Assembly: GCA_015499995.1 (NCBI GenBank)
Contig: JADNRV010000803.1
Coordinates: 1-12,707, forward strand
Reading direction: 5' to 3'
Source of the DNA: Flammula alnicola
Taxonomy: Eukaryota > Basidiomycota > Agaricomycetes > Agaricales > Strophariaceae
Length of the DNA stretch: 12,707 nt
Numbering within the stretch: position 1 is the stretch's first letter; every line of letters begins with the position of its first letter. The position numbers and the translations under genes were made by a program. Shown here piece by piece: positions 1 to 9,037 of this stretch. Under the pieces are notes generated by a model. The model was given only the letters and a program-made list of their open reading frames with translations, made no database searches and had not been told where the DNA came from.

Positions 1-337
1 TTTTTACTCTGTATCCATGCACTTGTTGCCACTGAGTAAGCTTTACTTCAAAATGAATCGACAATCAACTTGCTGCATGGCATGGCCCATCAGTGAGGTG
101 GCCTCGCAACACTAAGCAATCTATGTCGCTTTCGGAAGTGGAATTGAGGGCCTTTGCGGCCGTGTGTATAAAGGTACGCGATTCTGCAAAACTCTATTTT
201 CTTTCTCTCTTCATTGGCAGGTTTCCGCATTTTGAGATATATCTTTTCCACTACCTGGCTTTGCCTCTCTGATTTGTCCCACAAATCCACGTATCGACAC
301 ATCTATAAAGCACCACCTTCATCTCAACATCCCAGAT
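1..337 (+). promoter_or_regulatory. Upstream region and TATA box of the Ndc10-like gene
   Basis: No coding signal is seen here. A TATAAA lies at 167-172 and is followed by a pyrimidine-rich stretch around 190-215. No ATG occurs between that box and 338, so the ATG at 338 would be the first one on a transcript started from it. A second TATAAA at 304-309 is only about 30 bases before the ATG and is too close to be the main box for that start. A tttcattggcag at 209-220 could be a splice acceptor of a 5' UTR intron, but no donor was identified. Confidence 0.4.
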
Positions 338-2332
338 ATGCACGGTTCGCATTCTGCAGGATTTGGCACCCCAAGTCCAACGCGTCAGGCGACCAACTTC
401 AGCAGCTTGCTTCCTCTCAGGATACCAGTCTTCTGTCCAGGGTACTCCTCGCTCACAGCCACGTCTGCGCCTCTTAGACATGTGCAGCATGTAGCGAACT
501 ATGAGGCTTTCTGGCTACAGCGTATAAACTCGTTTCGGAACTCTCTGGGATCTTTCCACCTCATCCAATTACGGCTGATAAGGTGGCCATTTACATTCAA
601 AGATGAGCTGCTTAAACCTGGAGTAAGTACCTTTTTATGCCAGTGGCATTGAACTGACTAATAATATATCTTTGCTTACAGGCCACTGCGAACATCAAGG
701 AAGTTATAGATGCATTGGACTTGTATAGGTTCGACCACCTGCTTGATCCTCCTTATCTGGACTACGAGGCTCGAGATTTTCGGGATGTATCTCTGCGCTC
801 TGACGTTCGCATTCGGCAATATGAAGCCAAGGCTGCTCGTCTACCAGCGTCGGACAACGCTATCAAGTCGGTGGGCATTTCTGAACCTGCTAAATCTTCT
901 ATACCCTCGTCGGTCGCTCCACCATCGACGCCTCGAATTACTATATATGATATGTCCAAGCTCTTTATGAGAATGTTGCAAGATGATACTGCTACGCTGC
1001 CTCATTCTGTTCATGCAAACATTCGAGAACGGGCGTGGTTGGTGCTTTCAAGAGGTGTCGCGCCATGTCTTGACAGCAGGGTTCGCCTTGTACTCTGGTC
1101 TGACCTCGACTTTCACAGCATCGCTATAAGTGGTTGTGTTCGCAGGCAACCGGTATGTCACTCCGTTCATCTAAGAGGCTGACCCTATAGTTGACGCGGT
1201 ATACTATGCCTCTAGACTCTCTTCATTCTATCTGATAATGGTCGAATGAACGATGATGACAACAAACTGTGGATTCATGGTGCTATGCGCCACCGCCTGG
1301 CCGAGATGTGCAGCGTGGGCTCACTTGGCTTCTATTTCTATAGCTATTTTCATATTCTCAAAAAGCCCCCGCCTGATTTCGCTCCAGACTTTTCGGAGCC
1401 GACGGGCGAATATGGGCGGCGCAAATGGTACTTACGAGCCTTATTCCCCAGAGACGACGAGGACGATCGGAAACTGATGTCTATGCAGCGTGTGTGCTTT
1501 AGCCTTGACTTTGTCACCTTTCATACTGAAGCTTCGGGTTATAGATTGCTTTGATAGGACTCGGTCTCTACATTCCCAAGTAATTTCAGGTGCTGGAGAG
1601 AGCCAGTTTAAATCGGCTGACTACGAGTTATACAATGCCGGACGGAGTGTGCTGCGTAAGCCATCGTACCTCCAGCTTAGAAACGTTGTAATCGAATTAT
1701 TCCATCTACCCACAGAACCACCTGCTACGCTCATGAATTCATTGTTTCCTTGGATAAATGACGCTGAGGCTGCTTATCAAGAGCGCTTAAAAAAGTTTAA
1801 ACATCGGGCACAAGACCTCGCTCTTGTGAAGTTCCTTACGCTGCTCTACGGTCTTCGCAAGGTGATCCTGCAAGACGCAGCTGTCTTGTTCTTGAAGTAT
1901 CCGAACTGCAATATGTTCAAATATGAGCCTTTTGACTCTCTCGCCTTTCGCACTTTCATACGGCAGTGCAAGGTATTTTATCGCGAGATGGGAAAGCGAC
2001 AGGCCGTTTGGAGGCAGGAATCTCTCAAGGTCGTGAACTCACCTCCAAAACCACTGGAGGAAAAGATGCGAGACGTCTTGGAAGTTTTCGATGACATAGA
2101 AATGGATGATGACACGAGTACGCTCAGATCGTCTCTTGCTGCCGCTGCTGCAGAAAACACCTCGCGCCCCAATGGACAGGCGCAACTCCCACCCCCGCGT
2201 GAGCCTTTCGTCTTTATGTTTCATTGTATTGTCTTTGATATCCTCGCTGCCTTAGGCCACACTAGACAATCGATCCCTGCTAAACCCTCTAGCACATTCA
2301 CAGCAGGATTTTTTGGGGAAATCGTTCGCTGA
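338..2332 (+). CDS. Ndc10_II / Crypton-type tyrosine-recombinase-like protein (4 exons)
   Basis: Best model: exons 338-622, 682-1152, 1216-1537 and 1590-2332, about 606 residues. The introns are 59 nt (GTAAGT donor, CTGAC branch-like site), 63 nt (GTATGT) and 52 nt (weak GTTATA donor); all keep frame. The protein resembles the large Agaricomycete family with an Ndc10_II domain, related to Crypton tyrosine recombinases and budding-yeast kinetochore Ndc10. Family-like blocks are RERAWLVLSRG (~210-220), LWSDLDF (~233-239), RHRLAEMCSVGSLGFYFY (~277-294), DFAPDF (~306-311), LFPWI (~411-415) and VILQDAAV (~451-458). The stretch where the family carries its THxxR catalytic box is shortened or absent, so recombinase activity is doubtful; a DNA-binding or domesticated role is inference. 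It could equally be a decaying copy, since the third intron is needed to hold the frame. The C-terminus is uncertain: a good GTGAGC donor at 2199 could splice to 2255 in frame, or to 2265 and then end at 2363. No mobile-element ends were found. Confidence 0.7.
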
Positions 2333-2548
2333 CATCGATCGCGAAAGTATGAACGATTGGTAGCTATCTGTCGTAGAGTTGGTGTAGATCGTACCAATCT
2401 AAATGTAATATCAGCCTTAATCAACCGCCAACCATTCCTGCTCTTCAACGTTCCTTCCGTGATATACGGTGATGATTGAAAACTTTCTACATATTGAATT
2501 CCCGAGATAGCATTGAAGTATATCTACAGCACTTTAAGACCCATTTAA

Positions 2549-4485
2549 CTACAAGCGTAACATTTGGCTTCTTATTCCAAGCTTTGTTAAATCATCTAGT
2601 TCGAGAGTCACGGATGAGGCGTCCACAGTGGGAAAGTGACTTCTTTCCACTTGAAGTGTAATTACATCCTGTGTCTGAATTTTAGAACGTATGGTAAATG
2701 CATCTTCCCTAGTATCGAAGAGTGCAAAAAGAAAAGCTGGGAGGCGGTAGGGAATTTCGAACCTTGCCGAGTAGTTGAAATTCTTATACTCCTCGACTTT
2801 GTGGAAGGACCACACACCAAAAAAGAAAAAGAGCCGCGCCTGACCATGTATGACCCTCGCAAATTCACTAAGTTTGCGGCACATGAATTTCAATAGGTTC
2901 AGCATTCCACAAGTATCCCTGGCATTGGAGCTGCAATCTTCCTGTTGCTGGTATTCGGACTGCAGGAATGAGTAACAATGACACGGATAGTCCAAGGTGC
3001 GTTAAGGTCATTGGCTCCTGTGGAATGTAGAACTTTGACGCAAAGCCAACGATAGGCGTATGCGTTAGATAACGTTCCGGACTTGCCGGAATCATGCGGG
3101 AGGAATGTAACAGGTCAGAGATGGGCCTACCAGCCCAATTGAGGACATCTTTAACTGCTTGGAAAGTAGCCAAGATAGCCTCTATAAGCCGGAAAAACGC
3201 CCGTTCTGCGCCCTCCCCATATGCGATGGAGATACTGACACCGAAAATCCCCAGGAGAGAATAGGCACGATCCTCACCCCTCGTCGTTGTCCTTTTTGCC
3301 GCCCACACCATCCTAGTCGCGACGGTACCATCGCCCACCCCCGGCCTAAAGTTTGCGAGTTCATAAGCCTTGATTCCAGTCACTTTCTGGATCATATCTT
3401 GGATTTTGAGGGTTTCGGAAGAAGACTGGGCGCCAAGAAGAGCGGATGATGAACCCAATGGTTTGTCGTTATTGGCGGAACTCAACGGCGTCCAGTCCTT
3501 GTTGTAGAACTTGATTCGCGTTGGTGCTAAGAGCTCCTGAAGGGTCCAGCCGCGCGTGAACCAGCGATCAGCCTCCATGTCAGCAAGAGAAGCGGTGTTG
3601 GCTAGATAAGTTATGCAGACGTAGGAGTTCTGGTACCAGCGAAACATGGAGCGGATGGATTCGTCGATCTCGGAGCTGCTGTCCTTGTTGATGCATATGG
3701 TATCCATCCAGGCAAGGGACACGTCGTATTCCTTTGCGGCGACTTCGCAGAATCCAGCCAGCTTCTTATAGCCCGCTTCGCCACCGCCCGTCATCGACCG
3801 CCATTCCTGGGTATCCGTTGCATTTCTGTATGTTACTTCAAGCTTCAGGTTCGACCTGAAGCCACGTATGCGATAGAATGGCGTAGCGTGTATATTTCTC
3901 GAGCAAGTCCTGGACCACTGCCCGTTGTGCATCCTCTTCAGAGATTGTTTCTTGGGAGCGTCTTTCTACTTCAGAAGGCTGCTCATGCTCAAAGGAATGG
4001 CGTTCCTCGTTCCAGGGCAGAGCGGATTCAACCTCTGTGAATAGCGTCCCTTGTGCGATCCGTGAAGCGATCATCTGTTCGAACTTCTTCTCATCAATGC
4101 ACGCCATGGTGTGCATGATGTGTTGAAGGATGGAACCTCTCTCGATGAGCTTCATCTCAGGGATTTTCAGCAAGCGGATCGGCATTCGATCGAAGACGTG
4201 TTCTCGCAGGGCGTCGATCAGGACTTGAGGGAAATTTGATTGACGTTGGACAGATCCGGTGTCTGCAGGAGTTGGCGATGTGTACGGGTAAAATGTTCGG
4301 TTAAATTGCGATTTGCGAAGGTTTAAGCCGAGGCTCAGTAACGTTGAAGGAGACAATAAATTATTGGCACCTTGAGCTGTAGAATTTCCATCCAGGAAAG
4401 GGCTGCTAATATCTGAGGAGCCGTTGTCGGCGGAAGATCCTAGCCAAATGAGTACACAGATTAAACTAAGCTCGAGATGGTGCAT
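2549..4485 (-). CDS. HET-domain (heterokaryon incompatibility-type) protein, frame disputed at a hairpin
   Basis: HET domains in filamentous fungi act in non-self recognition and regulated cell death. Visible blocks: YAILSHTW (3862-3885), DTICINK (3684-3704) and TRGWTLQELLAP (3522-3557), then a WAAKR..TRGEDRAYSLLGIF..YGEG region typical of Agaricomycete members. The first ATG on the minus strand is at 4485. The first ~20 residues look like a signal peptide or anchor (LSLICVLIWLG, then GSSA), which is unusual; a shorter start at the Met of MPIRLL (4183-4185) is possible. The frame holding YAILSHTW stops just after it, at a perfect inverted repeat (3842-3862), and the domain resumes one frame over with EVTY. 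A 49-nt intron (3807-3855, CAG/GTCGAA...CCCAG) would keep the frame but remove EVTY; otherwise this is a frameshift. A second weak 43-nt intron (2840-2882, GTGCCG...TCAG) would join the tail containing FFFFGVWSF and end at 2549. With both introns the protein is 614 residues; without them the gene is broken. Confidence 0.75.
3842..3862. repeat. Perfect 9-bp inverted repeat with 3-nt loop inside the HET gene
   Basis: GCTTCAGGT, TCG, ACCTGAAGC. It starts at the last base of the YAILSHTW codons and fills nearly all the space up to the EVTY codons, exactly where the HET reading frame changes. Confidence 0.9.
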
Positions 4486-4520
4486 AAGATGTATACACAC
4501 CGGAAATTGCAGGGACTGTG

Positions 4521-4529
4521 AATATATAG
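4521..4529 (-). promoter_or_regulatory. Putative TATA box of the HET gene
   Basis: On the minus strand the sequence reads CTATATATT about 36-44 bases upstream of the ATG at 4485. Position and sequence fit a core promoter with a very short 5' leader. There is no other support. Confidence 0.35.
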
Positions 4530-5424
4530 TAGTAGTCAGCAGAGTGAAAGCACACTATTACGAGTCTGCAATGTGGGGTCGGCAGGATACGATTTCACAA
4601 TGGGAGAAGGCATTGGAGCGGCTGGTGTGCAACTGAGGAAACAATCTATGCGTCAAACATACTACAACGGTTTGGTTCCAAAGATTGGAAGAAATGTCAA
4701 GTTATCGATCATCGATGTGTCCGCGAACTCTTCGGAAGGAGCTTGACGACACTCGCGCTGATTCTGCGGAAAAATTCTAGAACCCAGGCAGTGCAGAGAA
4801 ATTGGGTGTATGATTGTACCACTGCACCCCCCAGTCTGAACGCGTCCTTGAGCTCTGACTGTGGCATTCGGCGATTTGAAGTTGAGGGTGCTCGTCGACC
4901 AGGGTTTTCCAATGACACCACCACCACCCATGTGGCATTTTTAAACCTGTTCGAATGGGATGCGGGAGCTCAGCTGGGAATGTGTCGAGCAGGGCCGTGC
5001 GGTATGGCGTCGCAGGCCCCAAGGCTTAGGTTGGTTGATTTCCCATCGCGCTTAACATGTCATGATCTAATCTAATCTACATAAGCGAGCACTGATTTTG
5101 GAATATCATCCTCCGAGGCACATCGACAACGAACTTAAAGGCACGAACATTTGGCGACTGTGTATCTGCTGTGAGTTGACGTAGATTACACCAACATAAA
5201 AATAATACAAGCGTTTTTACGAGTTAAGGTGTCGCGCTTGACCAACTATGCTCTCAAATCCACGATTCAACGAGTGTCAGGCGCAATGGACCCCGTGTCA
5301 GACTCGCTGGAGAACCTGAGCCTTCTGACCAACTTTATTTCTCGGTGAACTTGCTTGTCCGAGTCCAGGACATCAAGTTTACATTCTGCCTGTCTGGTTC
5401 TATTTTAGAGTGTCGACGATACAG
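4530..5424. other. Intergenic stretch without a recognisable gene
   Basis: Overlapping reading frames of 70-110 codons exist on both strands around 4660-5075. None shows a domain, splice signals or family resemblance, and they mask each other. This stretch separates the divergent HET and nuclease genes and should hold their promoters. Confidence 0.6.
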
Positions 5425-5565
5425 TATAAAGAGTCTCGCATGTTCAGTTTGCAAATCCCAAGTCCTCTGTGATTTCGATATATTGTGCGTATACTTCGTT
5501 CCGAGTCATTCTATACCACCACACGATTTTTACATACTCATTCTTCATCTGCCTATAGGTTTAAA
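5425..5565 (+). promoter_or_regulatory. Core promoter and leader of the PD-(D/E)XK gene
   Basis: TATAAA lies at 5425-5430. No ATG occurs from 5443 to 5565, so the ATG at 5566 is the first one downstream of a start site placed 30 bases after the box. A possible 74-nt leader intron runs from GTGCGT at 5485 to a pyrimidine-rich CTATAG ending at 5558. That intron is inference. Confidence 0.35.
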
Positions 5566-6185
5566 ATGGCAGCTCCACTTGTATTCCCACTTATCCCTCA
5601 AGCCCCTCAAAACCAGTACGCCACGCTGGTTGCAACAAGTGCTCCGTCGGAAGGCCTAGTGAACGGAATATGGAATTCGTATGCGCCGATTACCCTTCAC
5701 TTCTGGCTGTTGTTAATGAAATATTTCCTTCGACTTCTAGGATTCTACAAGCACGCTTTCCCACTAACGCTCTAGCCTGGACACTCAATCCTGAATACAG
5801 TGTCACTGGTGGTTATCCCGATTTCCTTGTCATCCGCAACGACCTCAATGCAAATCCAATTCGCAAGGCATGGACCATCATCTACGAGGGAAAGAGTAGC
5901 ACCGGGGACACATACCCACTTATCCAAACTCAGTTGATCGGATACACAGCTAGCCTGAGCAATGGGCAGTTTGTCTATTTGCTTGGTGCAAGGGGAAGAA
6001 CCTGCGGCTTCTGGAAGTACACAAAGGGGAACTCACAGCCCGATCAACAAATGTCTTCTGATGGTGCAGGACACGTTTACCTCAAAAATATATCACAGGT
6101 TCAAGAGTACGATATCAACACCCAACAAGGTGCGATTGCTGACATTCTGCAATACATCATCAACAACCCGCCTCCGTTCAACTGA
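5566..6185 (+). CDS. Small stand-alone PD-(D/E)XK nuclease-like protein (2 exons)
   Basis: Exons 5566-5678 and 5741-6185 with a 62-nt intron (GTATGC donor, GTTAATG branch-like site, CTTCTAG acceptor) give 185 residues. The start AAAATGG has a strong context. Unspliced, the frame would break, so the intron is well supported. The core shows the hallmarks of the PD-(D/E)XK restriction-endonuclease-like fold: Pro64-Asp65 in GGYPDFLVI, Glu87-Gly88-Lys89 in IIYEGKSS, and Gln102-x3-Tyr106 in the following helix (QTQLIGYT). The rest is a compact alpha/beta protein with no other domain, no signal peptide and no membrane segment. The acidic pair and lysine are intact, so metal-dependent DNA or RNA cleavage is plausible, but substrate and biology are unknown. 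The family includes restriction enzymes, repair nucleases, transposon nucleases and effector toxins. A short product from an ATG at 5670 inside the intron is less likely. Confidence 0.75.
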
Positions 6186-6635
6186 ATGAAGGATCCGGGG
6201 AGATCCAGCCTGTGGGACCGTAGGCAAACCGTACATCGAGGGCAAGGACATTGGTGTAAATACAATTCTCAAGTTGATTGACAATCGATTAAGCGACCGC
6301 GACGCGATTCGGATTACTACATTGACGCGATTGTGCACGTGACAATTTGTGAAATTGCGGATGACTAAGCCACACTTCTATCTATCGAAGTTCGACCCAC
6401 ACCGCAAGAGATACTCTGAACTTTGCACCCACGCTACTTATGTGCTTTGGAATCCCTCGCTCATCTCCTAGTCCCGGTCATCCATGGGACACGTCCGCAC
6501 TTGATAGAAATCGCCTTCTACTTATATAATGTCCGACTTCAACTTTCAGGGTTTACAGCTTTGCCCTTACGACTCATGCAAGTTTTACGATCTATATCGT
6601 GTACCAGAGGCCAATGTCCTTCGTGTGATTTTTGC
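6186..6635. other. Intergenic stretch between the nuclease and MAPEG genes
   Basis: No credible coding region. It contains a palindromic E-box with flank, CACGTGAC at 6336-6343 (GTCACGTG on the minus strand), a type of site bound by bHLH factors in fungi. Reading frames of 60-80 codons here show no family features. Confidence 0.5.
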
Positions 6636-6661
6636 GTTCGGTAAAAGTGTTCGGTAAAAGT
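6636..6661 (+). repeat. Two tandem copies of a 13-bp unit
   Basis: GTTCGGTAAAAGT occurs twice head to tail (6636-6648 and 6649-6661), about 50 bases before the TATA box of the MAPEG gene. It could be a doubled regulatory site or simple slippage. Confidence 0.85.
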
Positions 6662-6708
6662 CGGAAGAATAACTCTGTTCTCGCGATATTTTGTAAGCTC
6701 CATTCGAT

Positions 6709-6718
6709 TATATAAAAA
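6709..6718 (+). promoter_or_regulatory. TATA box of the intact MAPEG gene
   Basis: TATATAAAAA lies 63-72 bases before the ATG at 6781, a normal distance for a fungal TATA promoter with a ~40-nt leader. Confidence 0.55.
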
Positions 6719-6780
6719 CAAGACCTCAGGACTGCTTCAGTTCCAGGTAATTCCCTCGGATTTCTTCGACTACAATCACC

Positions 6781-7598
6781 ATGAACTCCATCCTTTCGTC
6801 CATCGACCTCAACGGCCGGCTGTCGCTGTACTCAATTCCTGTGATTTGGTTCACGGGCTTTTATCCTCATACGCTGAAGGTAGGTCTAGACTATCTCATG
6901 GAAATCGTGCCTTGGACTCACGTCTGTGGCTTGTTTCAATAGTACTTGACAATCGACAAGCTTGTTGGTTACAACAAGTAAGTTTCCTTCTATCCTGGAA
7001 TTATTAAGAGGTTATTTAACGGTATGCATAAGTGCTTTGCCTCGGGCGAGCGACGCCAAAAGCGCGAGTGGAAAGGTTCCTCAACACGTTGCACTGCGCC
7101 TTTCGCGCTTGGAGGGAGCGCACAACAACGGAAACGAGGCTATGCCGCTCTGGTTTGCTGCCGTGGTGAGTATATGCGCATACTCTTTGCCCGTATGCGT
7201 CTGCTGATGTTCTGCGAAGCTCGCTGGAAATTTTGCGGGTCTCGATAACCGTTGGTTGAATATTATGACTGCATCATAGTGAGTCCTGTCTACGGAAACG
7301 CGCATTTCATCCGAGGTTTTCGTCTAAATGCATTATTGGCAGCGTCGCCACGAGGCTAGCTTATAACACTGTTTATATTTACCATAATGACATCGCTGCG
7401 GGCAATCTACGGTCAGTAATAAGGATTACGCTCCGTTTTCAAACGACTTACCGAGATATCCGTGTAGATCCTTCTTTTACTTCTTCGGACTATGTGAGCG
7501 ATCCATTTCTTTACGCATTGCAACTACATAGTAATCTTTTTTCAGTGTTCCCGTTGACGATCCTTTTCAAGGCTGCAGCTAAGGTCGCCAATCAGTGA
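6781..7598 (+). CDS. MAPEG-family membrane protein (7 exons)
   Basis: Exons 6781-6879, 6943-6977, 7033-7165, 7220-7278, 7343-7411, 7468-7493 and 7546-7598 join to 474 nt, 157 residues plus TGA. All six introns are 52-64 nt GT-AG and every junction keeps frame. The start ATCACCATG is a good context. MAPEG proteins (microsomal glutathione transferase / leukotriene C4 synthase superfamily) are ~150-residue four-helix proteins of the endoplasmic reticulum that form trimers and act on glutathione conjugates or hydroperoxides. Signature elements are NALPR (45-49), RLEGAHNNGNE (70-80), VLAGNFAGLDNRWLN (89-103) and TRLAYNTVY (112-120). Hydrophobic segments lie at about 14-32, 82-97, 104-123 and 134-148. 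Length and motifs are normal, so it looks functional; the exact reaction cannot be told. A decayed relative lies 1.4 kb downstream on the same strand. Confidence 0.9.
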
Positions 7599-9037
7599 AA
7601 GTTCAAAGAATCATGATCCTTAATAATACTCGAATTCAAGTCATACGTTCATATATCCTTCCTGAGCTTCCTGAAGAAAACTCAATCTATACGAAGGCGA
7701 CCGAGGAAAAGAAACATCAGAGTTATGCCGGCTTCGAGTAAATCAAACCAACGAAGGTTCAATAACGGTTTACCTTACGACGCATCCCTCCTTGCTCGAA
7801 TCTTTACTGAAGTAGGCCAGTGGCAGAATGTCACATGAAACTCCAATTCCAGGTAACGTCACTTTTGACAACCAGGATGCACGCACAACATGCGAGTCAG
7901 CACCGATCGACACTACGTCTCAAATGTGCAACTAGGTGTGATATGATAAATGCATGGCTCCGTCTCTGTCGAAAGCAGATTGAACTTGCCTTCACAGAAG
8001 CCCGCTGAACCAGGGGCACCAAGGAGGGGTTTAAATGCTATCTGTGCGGCGGAGAGGAGGGTTTCGGAAGGAAGATCCATAGCGTCTGCATGAAAGACTG
8101 GACACGGAGACGCATGCAGATAATGGCCCTCTCATATTAAGTGCCGTGTGTGCGTGTGTCCATTGCGCAGTCCATTGGCATCGACGTGTCAAAAGTCACT
8201 GTTTGTGAAGACAGAGTCCTCGCCATGGAAAGACATGTCATCTGGCATCGCTTGGAGAGAGATCTTTCACCATGAACTCCTTAGGGACCAAAAGTAACGC
8301 GCTGGCGTAAAACATGGGAAGAGGAAAATGGGATCTTTTTTACAACCCAGGTTAGCCCAGGTTAGGGTTGCGACACTACGTTTATTCCATCACCAATGCA
8401 AATGTTGCTCACCACCGCACGCACTGTCCCACATCTCCCACTAACACATATCTTCAGAATTCTCCAGTGAGTTTGTGGTATCATATCTGTTAATCAATGA
8501 TTTTCGTGAGTGCTATTCTAGTCCATGTTTCCCTTTTACCGTGACTGCCCCGACTTTCCAGAATAGAATTTTCTACCGATGGTGGCTGAAATCAGCGTCT
8601 GGCTAATGGGATGTGAATAAAAAAGCGGGACCTTGTCAATGACTTAGCTGTCCCATGTCTGTTCCATGTCGCTCACGGATAGCGTGACACTTTTTATGCA
8701 CAATTCTGCATACCTTGTTGCAATCGCAAGCCCAGCACTGGCGGCCACATCTGCTAAATGTAATTCCTTTCCCCAAGGTCGTACCACAATCCCAGGCCAA
8801 ACACTTCATGAGGCCGTCGAGAGTTCTCGACTCTCTGATTCTGCCACGTTGGTATCCTGCTGGCATCACTGATGCCCGTGTGAAGAGGCGTAAACATCGC
8901 ACGTCGCGAGCTTCGAAGCAATGGAAGATGGAAGTATTGCATGTTACTAATAATTACTAATAGCTTCAAGTTATCGTCTTTCAGACTGAAACGAGCGCTC
9001 TTAATAATCCAATTTCTTTCTCTTTACACTCAACCCC
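7599..9037. other. Gap between the two MAPEG copies, no recognisable gene
   Basis: The first part is the 3' flank of the MAPEG gene. No open frame with family features was found on either strand. It contains a perfect 10-bp tandem repeat (8346-8365) and a short Cys-rich translated stretch (around 8036-8090). The final ~40 bases before 9038 are pyrimidine-rich (ccaatttctttctctttaca), which fits the leader of the second MAPEG copy; no TATA box was seen there. Confidence 0.55.
8346..8365 (+). repeat. Two tandem copies of CCCAGGTTAG
   Basis: The 10-bp unit is repeated exactly and is followed by GGTTG, so the sequence passes through GTTAGGGTTG. That is too short to be called telomeric. Confidence 0.8.

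Noticed and set aside
3159..3449. Plus-strand reading frame of 96 codons inside the HET gene
   Set aside because: It is antisense to the clear HET-domain coding region and has no features of its own.
4662..5075. Overlapping 70-110 codon frames on both strands
   Set aside because: No domains, no splice-supported extension, and they overlap on opposite strands; likely chance.
5670..5740. Coding start at ATG 5670 for the nuclease gene
   Set aside because: This stretch fits a canonical 62-nt intron (GTATGC to CTTCTAG) that joins the first-ATG exon in phase. The residues before ILQARFP would then be intronic.
8267..8280. TCACCATGAACTCC identical to the start context of the intact MAPEG gene
   Set aside because: The match is 14 bases and the following sequence shows no MAPEG similarity. 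A match of this length is not surprising in 12.7 kb.
8356..8370. Telomere-like GTTAGGGTTG
   Set aside because: Only about one TTAGGG unit, embedded in a 10-bp tandem repeat; no telomeric array.
8636..8902. Cys-rich minus-strand frame of 88 codons
   Set aside because: No signal peptide, no regular cysteine spacing, and an equally long frame on the other strand.
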